9,696 nt of DNA from Propionibacteriaceae bacterium (GTDB lineage: Bacteria; Actinomycetota; Actinomycetes; Propionibacteriales; Propionibacteriaceae): NCBI GenBank assembly GCA_020438595.1, contig JAGQUI010000074.1, positions 1 through 9,696 on the forward strand, in the 5' to 3' direction. This document shows, one piece after another, positions 6,384 to 9,696 of the stretch (positions are counted from its first letter, which is position 1; each line of letters begins with the position of its first letter). The translations under genes were made by a program, and so were the position numbers. A model generated the notes under the pieces. The model ran no database searches and was not told where the DNA came from. It was given only the letters and a program-made list of their open reading frames with translations.

Positions 6384-7633
6384 TGAGCATGGACCTGTTG
6401 CGGTTCGCCACCGCCGGAAGCGTGGACGACGGCAAGAGCACCCTGATCGGGCGCCTGCTGTACGACTCGAAGGCGATCTTCATCGACCAGTACGAGGCCG
6501 TGGAGCGGGTCAGCACCCAGCGCGGCAACGACTACGTCGACCTGGCGCTGCTCACCGACGGCCTGCGGGCCGAGCGGGAGCAGGGCATCACCATCGACGT
6601 CGCCTACCGCTACTTCGCGACGCCGAAGCGGAAGTTCATCATCGCCGACACCCCGGGCCACCCGCAGTACACGCGGAACATGGTCACCGGCGCGTCCACG
6701 GCCGACGCGGCCCTGATCCTCGTCGACGCCCGCAAGGGCATGACCGAGCAGAGCCGGCGGCACTCGTTCCTGGCCACCCTGCTGGGCGTGCGGCACCTGA
6801 TCGTGTGCATCAACAAGATGGACCTGGTCGACTTCTCCGAGGACATCTACAACGACATCGTCGCGGAGTTCACCGAGTTCGCCAGCCGGCTCAAGGTCGG
6901 CGACCTCGCCTACATCCCCATCTCGGCCCTCGAGGGCGACAACGTGGTCACGCGCAGCGACCGGACGCCGTGGTTCGACGGCCCCGCGCTGCTGTACCAC
7001 CTGGAGCACCTGCACGTGGCCAGCGACCGGAACCTCACCGACGTGCGGTTCCCGGTGCAGTACGTGATCCGTCCGCAGTCGGCCAAGGCCCGCGACTACC
7101 GCGGCTACGCCGGCACGGTGTCCAGCGGCGTGATCAAGGTCGGCGACCCGATCATGGCGCTGCCGAGCGGCTTCACCACCACGGTGGCCGCGATCGACAC
7201 CCCGACCGGCCCGGTCACGGAGGCGTACCCGCCGATGGCGGTCGTGCTGCGGCTGGCCGAGGAGATCGACATCAGCCGCGGCGACATGCTGGTGCGTCCG
7301 AACAACCCCGCCGAGGCCCGGCAGGACCTCGACCTGCGGGTCTGCTGGATGGACGAGACCACGGCGCTGACCCCGGGCCGCACCCTGGCCGTCAAGCACA
7401 CCACCGTGTGGGGCCGGGTGAAGGTGAAGGAGGTCGTCTACAAGGTGGACATCAACACGCTGCACCGGGACGAGACCGCCGGCAAGCTCGAGCTGAACGA
7501 GATCGGCCGCGTCCGGCTGCGCTGCACCCGCCCGCTGTTCATGGACGACTACGTCGAGAACCGGACCACCGGCGCGGTGATCCTGGTCGACGAGGCCACC
7601 AACCGCACCGTCGGGGCAGGCTTCCTGGCCTGA
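6383..7633 (+). CDS. cysN: Sulfate adenylyltransferase subunit 1 (ATP sulfurylase GTPase subunit)
   Basis: This 416-residue translation-factor-type GTPase couples GTP hydrolysis to APS synthesis by CysD. G motifs are all visible: G1 GSVDDGKST (12-20), the switch I region around REQGITID (65-72), G3 DTPGH (89-93) and G4 NKMD (144-147), followed by ISALEGDN. Beta-barrel domains 2 and 3 follow, ending in DEATNRTVGAGFLA. It lacks the C-terminal APS kinase domain found in mycobacterial CysNC fusions; that activity is supplied by the separate cysC upstream. ATG 6383 overlaps the cysD stop by one base (TGATG) and has AAGGAGGG at 6366-6373, 9 nt away; ATG 6389 is a less well spaced alternative. A 72-bp gap follows, so this is probably the last gene of the coupled unit. 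Confidence 0.96.
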   Translation: MSMDLLRFATAGSVDDGKSTLIGRLLYDSKAIFIDQYEAVERVSTQRGNDYVDLALLTDGLRAEREQGITIDVAYRYFATPKRKFIIADTPGHPQYTRNMVTGASTADAALILVDARKGMTEQSRRHSFLATLLGVRHLIVCINKMDLVDFSEDIYNDIVAEFTEFASRLKVGDLAYIPISALEGDNVVTRSDRTPWFDGPALLYHLEHLHVASDRNLTDVRFPVQYVIRPQSAKARDYRGYAGTVSSGVIKVGDPIMALPSGFTTTVAAIDTPTGPVTEAYPPMAVVLRLAEEIDISRGDMLVRPNNPAEARQDLDLRVCWMDETTALTPGRTLAVKHTTVWGRVKVKEVVYKVDINTLHRDETAGKLELNEIGRVRLRCTRPLFMDDYVENRTTGAVILVDEATNRTVGAGFLA

Positions 7634-7651
7634 TCTGACGGCGCAAAGCCC

Positions 7652-7685
7652 GGACACAGGCAGGCCTGACATCCTGTGCGTGTCC
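7652..7685 (+). other. Weak stem-loop between cysN and the sulfotransferase gene
   Basis: GGACAC (7652-7657) can pair with GTGTCC (7680-7685) and AGG (7658-7660) with CCT (7673-7675), leaving a 4-nt bulge. Alternatively CACAGG (7655-7660) pairs with CCTGTG (7673-7678) without a bulge. No T-run follows. It could attenuate read-through or mean nothing. The 72-bp gap holds no convincing promoter, so the sulfotransferase gene may be read from the cys unit. Confidence 0.25.
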
Positions 7686-7693
7686 ACGATTCT

Positions 7694-7697
7694 GGAG
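7694..7697 (+). promoter_or_regulatory. Ribosome binding site for the sulfotransferase gene
   Basis: GGAG lies 8 nt before ATG 7706. It favours this start over the in-frame GTG 7676, which would place ten extra residues across the stem-loop. Confidence 0.55.
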
Positions 7698-7705
7698 TTC
7701 ACCTG

Positions 7706-8977
7706 ATGGCTGACGAAGTCGGACGGGTCAACGACCTGTTGCTGCCGCCCCACACCCGCCTGTTCCACATCGGTCCGCACAAGACCGGCACCACGGCGTT
7801 GCAGGGCGCCGCGCACGCCCGGCGGGAGGAGTTGCTCGAGCACGGCGTGCGCTACCCGGGCCGGACGTTCAACCACCGGGTGGCGGTGAATGCCTTCATG
7901 GGCCGCGGCTTCGGCTGGATGGTGGACGGGGAGAAGTCCACCCCGGCGCCGTCCTACAAGAAGTGGCAGGCGCTGAAGGACGAGATGGAGCGCGACCACG
8001 AGCGCCGGTTCCTGTTCGGGCACGAGTACGCCTCCAGCGCCGAGGAGGAGCACATCGTCGGCTGGGCGAAGGACCTCGGGCCCAGCCTGCACGTGGTGAT
8101 CACCCTGCGGGCGTACAGCCGGATGCTGCCGTCCCTGTGGCAGGAGACGCTGAAGCGCAACGCGGGCCGGATGGGGTACGAGAAGTGGCTGCGCAACGTG
8201 CTCAAGCCCGAGGAGGTCGGCCTGCCCGGCCGCAAGGTGCGCTTCGACCACAGCTACCTGATCAGCCGCTGGGCGCAGGAGCTCGGCCCGGAACGGGTCA
8301 CCGTGGTGGCCCTCGACCCCGCCGACCACGCGTTCGTCTTCCACGCGTTCGAGGACATGCTCGGGCTGCCGCGGGAGATGCTGGCCTCGGCGAACCCCGC
8401 GGACCAGGCGATCAACCGCAGTATGTCCACGCCGGAGGCCGAGCTGTTCCGCCGGCTGAACATGGCCACCCGCGAACTCGGCCTGGAGTGGCCGAACCAC
8501 GAGTGGCTGGACTACCACGGCGCGCTGTCCCGGGTGGTGGCCACCCGCACGCCGTCGAAGGACGAGCCGAAGCTGCGGCTGCCGGACTGGGCGCTGGACC
8601 TGGGCTACGCCGAGGAGCTGAAGATCGTCCAGACGATCACCGACACCGGCGTGAACCTGATCGGCGATTCGGCGCACCTGGTCGCCGGGGACAAGAAGCC
8701 GAAGGCGCCGTACATCGACCACCGCGACATCGCGGAGGTGCCGATCGACCTCGCCGTGACGGCGATGGTGGGCGTGATCGCCGCGGCCACGGGTCGCGAG
8801 GCGGTGTCCTTCGAGCGCACCCCCGCGTCCATGATGCGCAAGACGCGCACCGACACCCAGTTCAACGGGGCGCCGAAGGTGGTGGCCCAGACCAGCACCC
8901 GGCTGATCGACGAGGTGAAGATCCGGGTGAAGCGCCGCTGGCGGGACCTCACCCGCAGGCTGCGCCGGTCGAAGTAG
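7706..8977 (+). CDS. Sulfotransferase-family protein, probably PAPS-dependent
   Basis: This 423-residue protein carries the sulfotransferase 5'-phosphosulfate-binding loop near its N-terminus, LFHIGPHKTGTTALQ (19-33), after a beta-strand. A likely 3'-phosphate-binding region, VVITLRAYSRMLPSLWQE (130-147), has the expected Arg and Ser (R135, S138). No signal peptide or membrane segment is evident, so it probably acts in the cytoplasm. Bacterial single-domain sulfotransferases are often about 250-330 residues; here roughly 100 extra residues follow the core and end in a strongly basic tail (KIRVKRRWRDLTRRLRRSK, 405-423), which might contact membrane or nucleic acid or may be simple composition. 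It follows a complete PAPS-making operon by 72 bp, so PAPS as donor is a strong inference. The acceptor (glycolipid, glycan, peptide or small metabolite) cannot be told. Confidence 0.82.
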   Translation: MADEVGRVNDLLLPPHTRLFHIGPHKTGTTALQGAAHARREELLEHGVRYPGRTFNHRVAVNAFMGRGFGWMVDGEKSTPAPSYKKWQALKDEMERDHERRFLFGHEYASSAEEEHIVGWAKDLGPSLHVVITLRAYSRMLPSLWQETLKRNAGRMGYEKWLRNVLKPEEVGLPGRKVRFDHSYLISRWAQELGPERVTVVALDPADHAFVFHAFEDMLGLPREMLASANPADQAINRSMSTPEAELFRRLNMATRELGLEWPNHEWLDYHGALSRVVATRTPSKDEPKLRLPDWALDLGYAEELKIVQTITDTGVNLIGDSAHLVAGDKKPKAPYIDHRDIAEVPIDLAVTAMVGVIAAATGREAVSFERTPASMMRKTRTDTQFNGAPKVVAQTSTRLIDEVKIRVKRRWRDLTRRLRRSK

Positions 8978-8985
8978 GGGTTTGC

Positions 8986-9007
8986 CGAGGGAGGGTTTGC
9001 CCCCTCG
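8986..9007 (+). terminator. Possible weak terminator hairpin after the sulfotransferase gene
   Basis: CGAGGG (8986-8991) pairs with CCCTCG (9002-9007) over a 10-nt loop; GAGGG at 8991-8995 with CCCTC at 9002-9006 is an alternative. There is no T-run. It begins 8 bp after the stop codon, a sensible place, but the stem is short and overlaps the candidate clpB -35. Confidence 0.25.
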
Positions 9008-9024
9008 CCGAAGCGGAATACTCT
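8997..9024 (+). promoter_or_regulatory. Candidate clpB promoter
   Basis: TTGCCC at 8997-9002 (-35) and TACTCT at 9019-9024 (-10, fits TANNNT) are separated by 16 nt. Transcription would begin near 9031, just before the HAIR repeat, so repressor bound there would block initiation or early elongation. The elements are modest matches; the position relative to the operator is the main support. Confidence 0.4.
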
Positions 9025-9035
9025 GGGGTGGTGCG

Positions 9036-9060
9036 AAGTTGAGTCGAGTGAACTCAACTT
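9036..9060. promoter_or_regulatory. HAIR-type operator (HspR binding site) upstream of clpB
   Basis: A perfect 9-bp inverted repeat, AAGTTGAGT, 7 nt, ACTCAACTT, lies 27 bp before the clpB start. The published HAIR consensus for the HspR heat-shock repressor of Streptomyces and mycobacteria is CTTGAGT-N7-ACTCAAG. This site keeps the TTGAGT-N7-ACTCAA core and the spacer length, with the outermost C/G pair changed symmetrically to G/C. Binding by HspR, with release on heat shock, is inferred from this match and from the clpB location. Confidence 0.85.
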
Positions 9061-9087
9061 TCTGAACCCGAGGAGAAAAGCACGTCG

Positions 9088-9696
9088 ATGGACACCGAGA
9101 AGCTCACCACCCGCAGCCGGGACGCGGTGTCGGCCGCGATCCGCACCGCGCTCACCAACGGCAACCCCAACGCCGAGCCGGTGCACCTGCTGCACGCCCT
9201 GCTGCTGGTGCCGGACAACCCCGTCGCGCCGCTGCTGGCTGCGGTGGGCGCCGAGCCGAGTGTCGTGGACGCGGCGGCCCGCGGCGCGATCACGAAGCTG
9301 CCCTCGGCCCAGGGGTCGTCGGTCACCCAGCCGGCCATGTCGGGCGGCCTCGCCCGCGTCCTCGCGGACGCCGAGACCCGCGCCCAGCAGCTCGGTGACG
9401 CCTTCGTGGCCACCGAGCACCTGCTGATCGCGCTGGCCGCCGTGCAGTCAGACGCACGGAAGATCCTCAACGACCTGAAGGTGACCGCCGAGGCGCTCAA
9501 CGAGGCGTTCGCCCAGCTGCGCGGCCCTAAGCGGGTCACCTCGCCCGAGGACGAGGGCGCGCAGTCCGCGCTCGACAAGTACTCCGTCGACCTGACCGCC
9601 GCCGCACGGGAGGGCAAGCTCGACCCGGTGATCGGCCGGGACGCCGAGATCCGCCGCGTGGTGCAGGTGCTGGCCCGCCGCACCAAGAACAACCCC
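9088..9696 (+). CDS. clpB: ATP-dependent disaggregase ClpB, N-terminal part, 3' end outside the window
   Basis: The first 203 codons are present and open to the window end. They encode the ClpB N-domain with its two Clp repeat-like halves ([12 protein letters not shown] at 6-17 with [10 protein letters not shown] at 30-39; [16 protein letters not shown] at 84-99 with [11 protein letters not shown] at 106-116). A linker and the start of the first AAA+ domain follow, with [20 protein letters not shown] (161-180), then [10 protein letters not shown] (181-190) and ARRTKNNP (196-203). The window stops just before the expected Walker A. ClpB works with DnaK/DnaJ/GrpE to pull proteins out of aggregates. 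ATG 9088 is preceded by GAGGAG at 9070-9075, 12 nt away, somewhat long. Regulation by HspR through the HAIR site is likely. It is a separate transcription unit from the sulfur genes. Confidence 0.95.
   Translation, partial: MDTEKLTTRSRDAVSAAIRTALTNGNPNAEPVHLLHALLLVPDNPVAPLLAAVGAEPSVVDAAARGAITKLPSAQGSSVTQPAMSGGLARVLADAETRAQQLGDAFVATEHLLIALAAVQSDARKILNDLKVTAEALNEAFAQLRGPKRVTSPEDEGAQSALDKYSVDLTAAAREGKLDPVIGRDAEIRRVVQVLARRTKNNP

Noticed and set aside
6383..7633. CysNC bifunctional fusion as in mycobacteria
   Set aside because: The protein ends after the third barrel domain at 416 residues with no kinase domain; APS kinase is encoded separately upstream.
6374..8722. Minus-strand open frame of 782 codons
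   Set aside because: It is antisense to cysN and the sulfotransferase gene. Its product is Val, Gln, His and Arg rich without domain features, typical of a shadow.

Overview
The window is about 72% GC by eye. Proteins are rich in Ala, Arg, Gly and Val, start codons are ATG, GTG and TTG, and long shadow frames are open on the opposite strand. Together with a HAIR-type operator in front of clpB, this points to a high-GC actinobacterium. A Pseudonocardiales-like genus is a reasonable guess, but the sequence alone does not fix it. All real genes I can support read left to right.

Left part (1-2473): the 3' part of a DUF4185-type beta-propeller protein, cut by the window edge. Its last codons run through a 28-bp inverted repeat with one mismatch. 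A multi-pass membrane protein of the GT87/DUF2029 mannosyltransferase-like family follows.

Central part (2546-7633): a tightly packed five-gene unit of TauE/SafE-family permease, CysC (APS kinase with a long N-terminal extension), CysQ (PAP phosphatase), CysD and CysN (the two ATP sulfurylase subunits). Every junction overlaps (11, 11, 4 and 1 nt), so the genes are almost certainly cotranscribed and probably translationally coupled.

Right part (7706-9696): a 423-residue sulfotransferase-fold protein with a recognisable PAPS-binding loop. Next come a short regulatory region with a likely promoter and a HspR-type HAIR inverted repeat, then the first 203 codons of the disaggregase clpB, which runs off the window.

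How the genes fit together: CysD/CysN make APS from sulfate and ATP, CysC phosphorylates APS to PAPS, the sulfotransferase can use PAPS to sulfate an acceptor, and CysQ removes the PAP by-product. No PAPS/APS reductase or sulfite reductase lies in the window. The locus therefore looks more like a PAPS-supply-and-sulfation module than a cysteine-assimilation operon. The acceptor is unknown; the neighbouring GT87-like and DUF4185 genes make a cell-surface glycan one possible guess. No RNA genes, CRISPR arrays, transposases or phage genes were seen. No gene-free stretch exceeds about 110 bases.
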